A stretch of 64,000 nt of DNA from Strix aluco (taxonomy: Eukaryota; Chordata; Aves; Strigiformes; Strigidae). The position numbers and the translations under genes were made by a program. The DNA lies in NCBI RefSeq assembly GCF_031877795.1, contig NC_133971.1, forward strand, positions 17,705,171 through 17,769,170, read 5' to 3'. Of the stretch, positions 43,101 to 52,529 are shown piece by piece (the stretch's first letter is position 1; each line of letters opens with the position of its first letter). The notes beneath the pieces were generated by a model that had not been told where the DNA came from, did no database searches, and saw only the letters and a list, made by a program, of their open reading frames with translations.

Positions 43101-46100
43101 AAAAAAATTGCATTTACGCAATCCTGACTGAAGTACAATTTGAATTGCTTGAGCCGGAACAATCTGCCAAACAGTTAAGTGCTATCAACGGTCATCAAGG
43201 AAGTATTGCCTGCTGCAAATGCAGCTTTACTAGAATTCAAAGTTCACAGTAAAAGCTACTGCACCGAGGAATCTCTTAATGTAAGTAGCAAGAGCTACTT
43301 AAGTCTGAAAAGAAAACCACTCTGTGCCCTCTTCTTAACATCGTTTTTCCACCCACCTTACCTTCAAGAGACAGCACTTCATCTCTAATGACTGTGAACT
43401 GCCTACACCATGCGCACACCCCTGACCACTCCCTGTAGTAAGCATGGAAGCTCTCAGAACATGCAATCTTCTTTTTTTTTCCCCTCCCATTCACCCATTC
43501 ATTATTACACTCACAGCTAGTTAGCTGCTCCAGAGTTCATTTCATTGCCCTAGTTACCTCGATGGCTTTTGGAGCATTTTCTGTGTTAAGATAAAAGCAT
43601 AGAGACTGGCTTCCACTCAAGGTCAAACTCCTGCTTACCCTGCAGGTCAACCAGTAACCTCCCATAGGGGTTCTGCCCTTTGGCTGCTGTGCTCCCAGCC
43701 CACTCATGCTGACCAAAGTACTAACTTTACTTGTGTTAATTCACTAGGACAGCAAATACTCCCCTAATCCCCATCTCTACTTCAGAAAGCAGGTAGTCTT
43801 GTTTCTATCAGTTTTTTTGAATAGCTCTAGTCTGCAACCAGACATTAATTTCCACACTGACAAACACACTAACTGCTCTCAAAGCATCATGTTTCCATAA
43901 TGTTATATAAAAATCTCATGTCTCCTATCCTAAAGACAGGCTCGCGAGACAATGCTGCTGTTCTTCACTTCCATAACGGAAAATACAGAGTTTACTAGTC
44001 AACTTCCATTTACTTTTTCAGTAAGCATTAAGTTACTGAAAATTGTCTCTTTGCTGACAGCCTTTTTAATTAAACAGAATGACTGTCATTAACTAATTAT
44101 AGCCAGCAATCTTTACATAAAATAAAGCTTCCCTCTCCCAGTTATTAGCAATACCTGCAATTATCACATGTTGCCCAATCAAAGTGCTGCATAAGGTAGG
44201 AATCCATGAATTCTTTGCCACAGTCTCCACAGATGAGATAGTCAAATTCTAGCACAGGTGCTAATGGAAAGAAATTTTTTTTTTAAGGAACTACCATGTT
44301 AAAAACAACCACCTGGAATTGGTATTACAGGCAATTTTACTAAAATTTACATTATAGTAATTTGTTACAGACTAGTTTCACTCCTCTATTGAAGTTTTCC
44401 AGAAAGATACAGTACAAATTCAAACCCATTATCATGCAATCCCATCTCTGCTGGTGTATTTCTGTTCTTGCTGGAAGGTTCACTGTATTAAGTACTGGAT
44501 TTCAACATTCAAGTACACACATTTGTTTCAACTTAGCCATTGTTAAGAAAAATTCTCCACATTTCCCCACAAAGTGCTTCATATCCCCTCCTACAGCTTC
44601 CTCCATTCTCGCCCTCCAAAGCATGTCCTGATTTACAGAGGACATGCAGGCAGGAACAGGAGGAAGCAGAGAAAGGGATGCAGTTCGAAGAGGGTGGCTA
44701 GAGCAGGAAGCAGTACAGGAGCTGCACTGGCATCATAGTCCTCTCAGCTCTGCTCCAGTTTTTTTCCTAGCTCAGCCACACCTGCCTCTCCCTAAACGAG
44801 CTCGGAGGCCTGGGGCGGTTGGCAAGGATCTTGTCCATTCCAGCTGGCAGAAATGGAGGTGGATGGCCAGAGAGCTGCTAGGAGTGGAATGGGGATGGAG
44901 CTCCACTACAATCCTCTCCCCAAGCCCTCTCAGCACTGCTCCAAGCCCAGACTCATCCCAGTGCCGGCCATCACTTCTGGCCTCATCCTCGCCGGGTAGA
45001 TCACCTCCAGCGTCATCGCCATCTGCTTTATGTTCCATGGGACACTAAGAAACACTGATTCAGGTAACCGCAGCTATAAGGAATGTTCCTTTAACATTGT
45101 AATTCTAGCAGAAAATTAACATTTTTATACAGTTTCACGAGCTGAAAGTGAGGTAATGCTGTAGAATTTAACAATACCTGAAACAGAAGATTAATGCTTG
45201 ACATGCAGCATCGTACATTTTTAATTGCGTTTGCATTTATAGCAGATTCGATCTAGCAAAGACGACATTTTATGCCAATTCAGTCCTACTAGCGACAGTG
45301 GGATGCTCAGTACTTCACATAGTCATGCTCTTACATCATATTTCATCATTTAAGGCAGCGCTCCCGAACATAAAGACATTTTATTAAGACAATGACATTA
45401 TGAATTACACAGCAAAAATACCCCCGGTGCAAAGGCATCCCAGATCTACTTAATTTATTGTTAAAACATTAGCCCCTCAAAATAAGTAGGGCTGTTAGTT
45501 GTTTACACTCTTAATGAAATCTGGTGGTGATTTCTAACAAAGAGATACACTGCACCAACAGCCCCGCAGCTGATTCAGAGCAGAACAAAGCAAGACAAAG
45601 ACAATCCCAGAGAAGAAAGTGAATCTATTTTGGGATCCTTACTTCTCCATTTGCTTTTTTGGAGGGAGAATATCACAAGACAATATGTCGAAATCCTCCA
45701 CCAAACGATCAGCAACTTGGCGTCAGTACGTTTTATAACGATAAAAGCTGGCACTGCAGCAGTGCTCTGATCTTGGCATAAACGGCACCAACCTCAAAAT
45801 TCCCAGAACCGACGAAGCCGCGCGGTTTTACACTTATTTTGGTCTTAAAATTCAAATTCCCGAAAGAAATGCTGGAAATAACGTTTATCGGGGAAAGGAA
45901 AAAACTGCTATACCCAAGGGCACTGACTGTGTCCCACTTCCGCGGCTTAAAATTCTTCATTTTTAATCACCGCGTATTTGCTAGCTGCTTTAATGCTGAA
46001 AGAATCGGACGCGCCAGAAATGGAGCACATCCAGAAAGACGCGCGAAGAGGAAGGAATAAGGGGAAAAAAGAAAAAAAGGGGGGGGGGGAGGGGGGGAGG

Positions 46101-46941
46101 GAGGAAGAAAGGAAAAAAAAAAAAGCCCGGGAAAAAAAAAAAAAGGCGCCCAACCCGCCCTGCTCGCTCAGCCCGAGCCCGGCTCACTGTCGCCCCCGCG
46201 CCTTCCTGCCCTCCCCCGCCAGCTCCACGCGCGCGGCACCGCCTCCTCCCGGCGCCCCAGCCACCTCTTTCCTGCACGGCCCCCTCGAGGGTTTTTTACC
46301 GGGAGGATGCACGATTTTGTCGGCGGCGCCGGGCCCTTCCTCCTCCTCCTCCTCCTCCTCCAGGAAGAAGCCCCCTCCCGTGTCGACGACCTTGGGGGGA
46401 GCCCGCGCCCGCACGCCGCCTGCAGAAGACAAACGAGACGCCGCGTTAACGCCGCGGCGGGAGCCGCCGCCGGCAGGGGGCGCGCGCGCGCTCCCCCGCG
46501 GCGCGAGGCGGGGGGCCGCGCCGCGCGCGCGAGGGCCCCCCTCCCCCCACGTGGGGGGAGGGGGGCCCTCGCGCGCCGCGGCGGCTTTCCCCCCCCCCCC
46601 CCCCCTTCCCGCCGCCTTGCGCCCAACGGTGGCGCCGCGCCTTCCCCCCCCCCCCCCCCGCCCCGTCCCGTCCCGTTCCCCCCGAAAAGGAAAAAGGGCG
46701 CGGGGAGCCGGCCGGCGAGGCCGGGCCCGTCCGCCGCCGCCATCCGACCTGCGGCAGGGTAGGGCCGGGCCGCCAGCCGCGCCTGCCGCAGTGCCAGCGC
46801 CCGCTGCCGGTTCCGCTCGATCTTCGCCAGCGCCGCCGCCGAGAGGGGCGGCCGCTCGCCCGCCGCGACCGAAGCCTCCTCCTCCTCCTCGTCTTCCTCC
46901 TCCGCGGGGGCCGGAGCCGGGGCCGCGGCCGCGCCCGCCAT
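39953..46941 (-). CDS. XPA: XPA, xeroderma pigmentosum group A DNA damage-binding protein, complete
   Basis: Six exons join on the minus strand into 852 nt, 283 residues (human 273). XPA is the scaffold of nucleotide excision repair in the nucleus. It verifies damage and binds RPA, TFIIH, ERCC1-XPF and PCNA. Visible parts: an acidic Glu/Asp run (residues 14-22), the RPA32-binding/basic helix (about 40-61, [17 protein letters not shown]), the ERCC1-binding TGGGF (78-82) followed by eight Glu (85-92), a C4 zinc finger with Cys115, Cys118, Cys136 and Cys139 (human 105/108/126/129), the DNA-binding domain through about residue 230, and a C-terminal TFIIH-binding region with the CxxC pair [14 protein letters not shown]. 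All splice phases agree. The start has an ideal Kozak context (GCCGCC ATGG). Compared with human, the first 35 residues are different and more acidic. Confidence 0.97.
40102..41536 (-). other. XPA intron 5
   Basis: Contains a CR1 remnant (listed separately). Otherwise nothing recognised. Confidence 0.75.
41305..41460 (-). mobile_element. CR1 LINE 3' fragment, minus orientation
   Basis: Reverse complement of a CR1 tail: the plus strand reads CAGGTTGGAAGGGACCTCAG, then ATCTCCAGTCCAGCCCTCTG, GCTCAGGGCTTACCCAC, a CCTGAAAACCTCC segment and TTGCCACACTGAAGATTTTC. About 155 bp, in XPA intron 5. It has the same orientation as XPA transcription. Confidence 0.88.
41537..41654 (-). CDS. XPA: XPA exon 5
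   Basis: Residues 196-234: [20 protein letters not shown] ... [12 protein letters not shown]. Donor GTAAAG. Confidence 0.97.
42351..42516 (-). CDS. XPA: XPA exon 4
   Basis: Residues 140-195: [20 protein letters not shown] ... [11 protein letters not shown]. Core of the DNA-binding domain. Acceptor CTTCCAG, donor GTATAG. Confidence 0.97.
42517..44154 (-). other. XPA intron 3
   Basis: 1.6 kb of AT-rich intron. Nothing recognised. Confidence 0.7.
44155..44260 (-). CDS. XPA: XPA exon 3 (zinc finger)
   Basis: Residues 105-139: [18 protein letters not shown] ... ATCDNC. All four zinc-binding Cys present. Acceptor TTTCCATTAG, donor GTATTG. Confidence 0.97.
44261..46299 (-). other. XPA intron 2
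   Basis: 2.0 kb. A GC-richer patch at about 44,640-45,050 contains a diverged internal duplication. The 3' half of the CpG-island flank holds homopurine runs at 46,060-46,145. No exon recognised. Confidence 0.7.
46079..46110 (+). repeat. G-run cluster (G-quadruplex-forming potential)
   Basis: G-runs of about 11, 7 and 3-4 bases separated by single A bases, flanked by A-runs, on the plus strand in XPA intron 2. Confidence 0.8.
46300..46419 (-). CDS. XPA: XPA exon 2
   Basis: Residues 65-104: [18 protein letters not shown] ... ADKIVHPP. It carries the ERCC1-binding triglycine and a GAG-repeat Glu run. Acceptor CTTCTGCAG, donor GTAAAA. Confidence 0.93.
46525..46576. repeat. 52-bp perfect palindrome in XPA intron 1
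   Basis: Two 26-bp arms that are exact reverse complements with no spacer, centred between 46550 and 46551 on CACGTG. The arms read outwards through C/G tracts to GCGCGC. Confidence 0.95.
46587..46660. repeat. C-homopolymer tracts
   Basis: Two poly(C) runs of roughly 15-18 bases, separated by about 45 bp, in XPA intron 1. Length in the assembly is uncertain for such runs. Confidence 0.85.
46749..46941 (-). CDS. XPA: XPA exon 1 (coding part)
   Basis: Residues 1-64: [19 protein letters not shown] ... [18 protein letters not shown], then PAA. The donor GTCGGA is weak at +3 to +6. It is the only phase-compatible GT that ends the exon near the human boundary. Confidence 0.92.
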
Positions 46942-47028
46942 GGCGGCGGCGGAGCGGCGGAGCCCCGCGGATCCCCCCCGCTCCGGCAGCGGCGACTCGC
47001 CCTTCCCCTCGCCGAGCCGCCGCCGCAC

Positions 47029-47040
47029 TGCGCCTGCGCA
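47029..47040 (+). promoter_or_regulatory. NRF1-like site upstream of XPA
   Basis: TGCGCCTGCGCA, one mismatch from the palindromic NRF1 consensus, about 90 bp upstream of the XPA ATG. A second GCGCAGGCGC match lies at about 47084-47093. Confidence 0.6.
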
Positions 47041-47473
47041 GAGAGGGAGGCGGGGGAGGGGGCGAAAGGGGCGAGGCCCCCCGCGCAGGCGCGCAGCCGC
47101 CGCCTCGCCTCCCCGCACCGCCACGGCGGGCCCCGCCCCGCCGCCGCGTGGGGGGTGGCGGGAAGCGAGGGGGGAGGCGGGGGGGGAGGGGGCGCGGGGG
47201 GGGAGGGGGCGCGCGGGGCCCGGGGGGGCGGGGGCTGCGGCCTGCGTGGCGCCCGGCCACTGGGGGCGGGAGGCGCCGCCCGGCCCGAGGGGGCGCGGGG
47301 GGAGGGGCGGGGGGAGTCGGCGGGGGCCGGCGGCGGGGCCGGGCCCGGGGGTTTCGGTCCGGCGGGACGGGTGGGGGAGGGGAGCCGATGACCCTGCGAT
47401 TTCCGCGCTGGGCCGCGTGTGCCGTTTCGAGCGCTTTCTGCACCAGCCTTCGCTTCAGACTTGAGCAACCCCG

Positions 47474-47498
47474 TTTAAAAAAAAAAAAAAAAAAAAAG
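47474..47498. repeat. Poly(A) run inside the CpG island
   Basis: About 20 consecutive A in otherwise GC-rich DNA upstream of XPA, following GTTT. It may be the tail of an inserted retroposon, but no body is recognised. Confidence 0.85.
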
Positions 47499-48599
47499 CA
47501 ACCAAACCACCGCCCCGTACGGCAGGAATTCCTCAGCAGCGTCACCCAGCAAATGCCCCTTTTGTCCCCGAAAAGCGCGGCCCGGGCGGCGCGTCCGCAG
47601 CCCAGGGCAGGCACGCGGCGGCCCGGCCAAAGTCCTGCGGGGGGAGGTTGCCCCAGGGACGTGGCAGCGCCGGCCGGGCGGGAGCCGCGAGCCCCGCCGG
47701 CGGCCCGGGGCTCTGGTGCTCCCGAGGCGAGGGCGGCGGGTTCCCGCCGCGGCGGGGGCCGTCTGCTGTGGCCCACCGCGGCGGGCTGCCGGAACGGCCT
47801 CAGCCACGTTTCCTTTCCTGAGAAAGATCCTTCCCCAGCACCATGGCGGCACGAGGGCCATGGCTGCTCACCGCCCCGGGGCATCCAGACCGCGCTCGGC
47901 ACGGGCACCGAGAGCTTCCTCACCAAAACCCCCCTCGCCACCCTCCATGGGAGCGCGTGATCCACGGCAAGAGCAAAGGGAGAATAAATGGAGCCTGTAG
48001 CCCTCCTTATTGATGAGATACACGTAAATGGCTTTGTCATGCAAATGTGGCTCTAAGCCACTTTCATATAAAGCCTGCTTAATGCTGAATAGCCGGTGAT
48101 CCTCGCTTGTCCGTTAGGCACTGCCTGCCCTGTCCTTGAAGCAACGGAAATGAAGACGTTCGGACAGATGTTTGCTCCCTGCCTCCATACCGAATTGGCG
48201 TGACCTTACAGCACAGAAAGAAGTCTTCCTCCCCCCCCCCCCAAAGGTCTCTCTCTTCCACGAAACTAAGTTCATTTCCTGCCAACCCTTCCCTGCTGCC
48301 CTCAGAATGTGTCCCTAGCGCCTCTCCATTCCAGCCCTAACTACTCACAGTAATTACCTGCATAGACTGCGTTTCTGCTATGTCGAAAAACATTTTATTT
48401 CTTTTTAGCTTGTCGTCCACGCTTGGTATTAACTTTCAACAACAGCCAGTAGAGTGTGCTGTGAACGCTGTGAAAAGAACATCCTGCTTCTGGGAAATTT
48501 ATATATATATATTTAAAAGCAGATAAAGACATTTTGGGTGGTTCAGATATTTGCATGAGTGGTAGGTAGTTTCTCCCATCAGCTACAATACTTCTCTCC

Positions 48600-48627
48600 T
48601 CACAGATCACAGATCACAGATCACAGA
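48600..48627. repeat. (ATCACAG)n short tandem repeat
   Basis: About four copies of a 7-bp unit. Confidence 0.8.
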
Positions 48628-49387
48628 ACTTCTTCCTTAAAAATTAATAACCAAGTCACACTAAGCTGTCTACTTTCAGCAAGATTGCTTTTCAGTGTTC
48701 ATATAAAGTTGGAAAAGTGCCACAACGAACATGTCCAAATACCTTTCACAGTGGAAGTGAGGGGTCTATAACACAAGGTATTTAATAGATGAAAATAGAA
48801 ATTGTAATCCTGGCCTACAGGAAGCAGTTTATGAAATGGTACAGTATGAGCATATGTTTCTCCAACCTCATCACTCTCTCCTTTGGACTTCCTGACGACG
48901 GAGTTACAAAGAGATTAATAAATACATTAGAAGTAAGTAAAATAAAAGTAGTCTGAAGCAAAGCTACATTTACAAAACTGGTTGTGGGCTGCAACTCCCC
49001 ATGCAATGCAGCTAGTGCTTTATTAAATGAAATAGTTGTAGAGACGTATACTAGAGGTTTTTCTCTTTTTCTCAGGGTCAGTCTGGCTGGGCAATCACAG
49101 CAGAATATTCTCCTCAGCTCTGCTTTCAACCAGAATGAATCAAATACAGTGCTCCTAATTTTCATGGTCGTGAGAATAAAACTAATAATTACGCCTTAGC
49201 AAGGGGTTACAAACTGTCTCACATGCACTCCTTTGGTCATGCGAGAATATTCATGTTTAATGTTGAACACACATGGCTTAATAATCATAATGGTATCTGT
49301 GTTTTAGATTGCTGTTTCAGGTGCTGTATGCCAAGTAATACTCGATATTACTTGGCTTCTGATAGCCATGTATTAAAAAGTAGCTGT

Positions 49388-49550
49388 GATTAACTGGCAG
49401 TGTGAGAGGCAGAAACTGCTGTGTCTCTGTGTAAGCACAGCTTAGCAATAACGAAAACATCCCTGTATTATCAGCACTGTTTTCACCACAAATCCAAAAC
49501 ATAGCCTTGTGCTAGCTCCTCCGAAGATTAACCCAGCAAAAAACAGTAGA
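49388..49550 (-). mobile_element. Fragment of the same avian ERV LTR, minus orientation
   Basis: Shares with the TSTD2-intron LTR the stretch that reads, on the plus strand, AGCAATAACGAAAACATCCC, then TGTATTATCAGCACTGTTTT, ACAAATCCAAAACATAGCC, then CTAGCTCCTCCGAAGATTAA. This corresponds to the start of U3 in reverse. The rest of the LTR is missing, so this is a truncated copy. Confidence 0.8.
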
Positions 49551-50710
49551 TAAATGCAAGATTATGTAACCTAATCCTAACTTTACACAAACGATAGCTA
49601 TATCTTAATTGGTTGCTGTATGTGTGGCCTGCATAAACACCAGCTTGGTGTTTGGAAAAGCAAGGCACGTTTTAAGGAAAGGGACAGAGAACAAAACAGG
49701 GAACTTATTTATGGCACTCCATAAATCCGTAGTGAGCTCGCACCAGGAGGACCGTGCCCGGTTGTGTTTCCTGCTTCTTAGAAGGGAAATGCTAGACTGG
49801 AATATGCTCAGCTGTCCAGCTTCATGTCCCTTGAAAGGAACAATTGAGCAGGCTCAGAGTTTTCACTCAAAAGAAGTTACTTGGGGAGGATATGCCTGAG
49901 GCCTGTCACATCGTAAGTAAATTGGAGAGGGTAGATAGCAGCTGACTTTTCTAGTACCAGCCATCAAATTTGTGGTAGTGGAAGCCAGGCTCTAAACAAA
50001 CAAGAGGAGATGGTTCTTAGTGACGTGGCATGGGGGTGGATGTGTGCAGTGCCTTCCTGAATAGCGCACTGGGTACCGGGTGTTTCTCTGGGGTGCAGGG
50101 GAGATTGGCTAAGTATTTGGAAGAGGGCTGTGTTGAGAGTTAGTGAATGAACACTCCCGCAGGCTCAGGAAATCCCAGAGCTGAAAGCAGTTGGAGGCTG
50201 TGGGAGTGTTGCAGAGGAGGTATCGTATATTTGCCTTGTTTCTCCTCTTCCCTCGATGTTCGACTGTGGCCTGTGGTGGAAACAGGACGTTGGGCTGAAT
50301 GGGTTCTTCATCCAAGGCAGTACACCTCTTCCTCTGTATTCATGGGGAATCATACTGTAACTGATACTTAAACACCTAGAGGCACATAATAGCAGGTAAG
50401 CCTGTGTGATGGGGCCTTTCAAACCAGATTCAATGTTCATCTATAGCAGGATTTACTTACAGAGCAGCTGCTGTGCTGTATATTTCCGTTTTGCCTCATG
50501 ATACACTTATTTCTCTGTGTCTACAAAGTCTTAATAGCAATCTGCATACAGTTGCATTGCAGTTGTGTACCTACAACCAAACCATTTTTTGTCCTACCTC
50601 AGTAAAGGTGTTTGTTCCATGAAAAACAGATCTAATGAAGTCTTACTTTTCTATGGGTTTGTCTTTTGAAGGGAGTGGCTGTGGAGAAAAATCTCTTTAC
50701 TGCTCCCTTC

Positions 50711-50782
50711 CTCTCCCTCTCCCTCTCCCTCTCCCTCTCCCTCTCCCTCTCCCTCTCCCTCTCCCTCTCCCTCTCCCTCTCC
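50711..50782. repeat. (CTCTCC)12 hexanucleotide microsatellite
   Basis: Twelve perfect copies, 72 bp, pyrimidine-only on the plus strand. Confidence 0.97.
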
Positions 50783-52510
50783 TTGATGGTTCAGGTGGTA
50801 GCATCAATTTTAGCCACATTTGAACTCTGTAGCCAGCAACTGACCAGCCAGTACGCACACGCTGTTGGCTGCTGCCTCTTAGCATGACTAAGGCATTGGA
50901 TTTTTTCCAGTGATTTCAAATGCTTTTATGGGAGAGAACATCCTTGGGGATGGAAGGCCCAATACCATGCCCTTTGCGACTATAGTTCCATCAGGTTTTT
51001 AGTTAGATACACTTATTTCTTATGTTACCTTAAATAAATTAATGGTGAAGTGTTGCTGGCTTCTTGGTGAAAAAGAAGCATATGACCTGTGAAAAATGAA
51101 GGGAACTTGTTAAAACTAGGGAGTGCACCTGCTTGGATTTGTACGTTCTTTTTCTGAATTCACCTATGCCATAGCTCATGGATCAGAGATACAGAGTGAA
51201 TCATCCTGTTGGACGGAATGGGACACGCAGAGTAAATGAAGTTTGTCATCTCTCTGTGAGATTTTCTTGTTTGCTCACTACCTGTAGGAGGGGATTTTCA
51301 TAGTAATGTGACCTGTCTTCATGCTCCAATTATCATCTCCCAATTGATGTATATAATCTTGGTTGAACAGATAGATAATGGAGGAAACACGTAAAGTGTT
51401 GAATGCTTGAGCAACAGATCTGAAAAGAACAGGTAGAAAAGAACTGAAGTGCAAATGTTTAAAGACAAAAGTTGACATTCTTCCCTGACAGAAGATCTTA
51501 ATGCAAGTTTGTTATTATTTTCTCATTACAGGAGATGTCAGAATGTGAAATTACAACGTAAATATCTTTTATTCGCTAGCATTGTACATGACTTTTCTGT
51601 TTTATTACTTTTACTGAATAAGACTTTAATACGTTTGCTTTTAATATCAGTAGAAAACACTGGTTTCACATCTGTGAACAGGGAGATGTCAAGGCATGAT
51701 GAAAAAATGCTGCTTTTTGCTGTTTCAGAGGTCGTCATAAAGCTGACTGCACACTTTTATTGTTGATTGGCAATCCAGAAAGAGAAATCCTCTTTCACTA
51801 TTTTACTAGGAAAATCATCTTTCTCTTCCATGCACATAAAGAATGGGAAGCTGTGGCAAAACAACAAACATGTTCTGTAACTGCAGCATAGCAGCCTTTG
51901 ACGATTAGGTACCTTCAATACAAAGAATAAAAACATGGTAGGAAAGTAGGAAAGTATGTATTTTTTTTCTGAAACTAAGGTACTGGAAGGTTTTTCTTGC
52001 CCCACCAATGGCTGGTAGAAGAAATGTTATGGAAATGGCTTTGAAGACCTGTCTCAACTGTCATGAAGTTGAACTGTTCAAGTTTCGGGGCTTTTTTCCA
52101 AATGGGCAAGGCTTGTTCATGTCTGGGGATATTCACATATCACATAATAGGGGTGTGTGTATTGGCAGATTTTTCCCCCCCTCTCAGATTTCCTATCTGG
52201 CCAGTTATTTAATCCATGCAAGAACCTTTCCCGTAGCAACTTAGAAATGTTAAGAAACTTTGCCTAATGCTTTGATCACCTTTTCATTCTATTAAGAGGA
52301 TCTTTGGCATTTCTGAGACAGAAAATCAGTACATCATCTCTTACACTAATCTCTGAGACATGAGATCTAGCTGTATTGATGGTGAAAGGCTGAGCATTCT
52401 GGAGAAAAGTGTAAAATTCTGGTCTTCCTGAAGTATTTAAGGAGATAGGGAATGTATTTAAAAAGAAATTCTTCAAGTTTCTGGTTTATATCATTCAATA
52501 TATTATAACT

Positions 52511-52529
52511 TTTTTTTTTTTTTTTTTAA
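52511..52529. repeat. Poly(T) run
   Basis: About 19 T in intergenic DNA. It may be the reverse-oriented tail of an old retroposon. Confidence 0.85.

Larger units (their letters stand above)
46150..47950. promoter_or_regulatory. CpG island at the XPA promoter
   Basis: Extremely GC-rich, CpG-dense 1.8-kb block covering XPA exons 1-2, intron 1 and about 1 kb upstream. It holds long C- and G-tracts. No TATA box seen. The long open frames on both strands here (300-660 codons) are products of base composition. Confidence 0.92.

Noticed and set aside
44772-45038. 88-codon minus-strand frame in XPA intron 2 as an alternative exon
   Set aside because: The joined XPA frame is complete without it, and the internal duplication and composition explain the openness. 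Kept only as a repeat observation.
45978-48040. 660-codon plus-strand and 618-codon minus-strand open frames in the XPA CpG island
   Set aside because: Proline/arginine/glycine-rich low-complexity translations on both strands at once. They overlap XPA exons 1-2, introns and promoter and are products of base composition.
50635-50887. Open frames with LPLPLP, SLSLSL or RGRGRG repeats
   Set aside because: Translations of the (CTCTCC)12 microsatellite.
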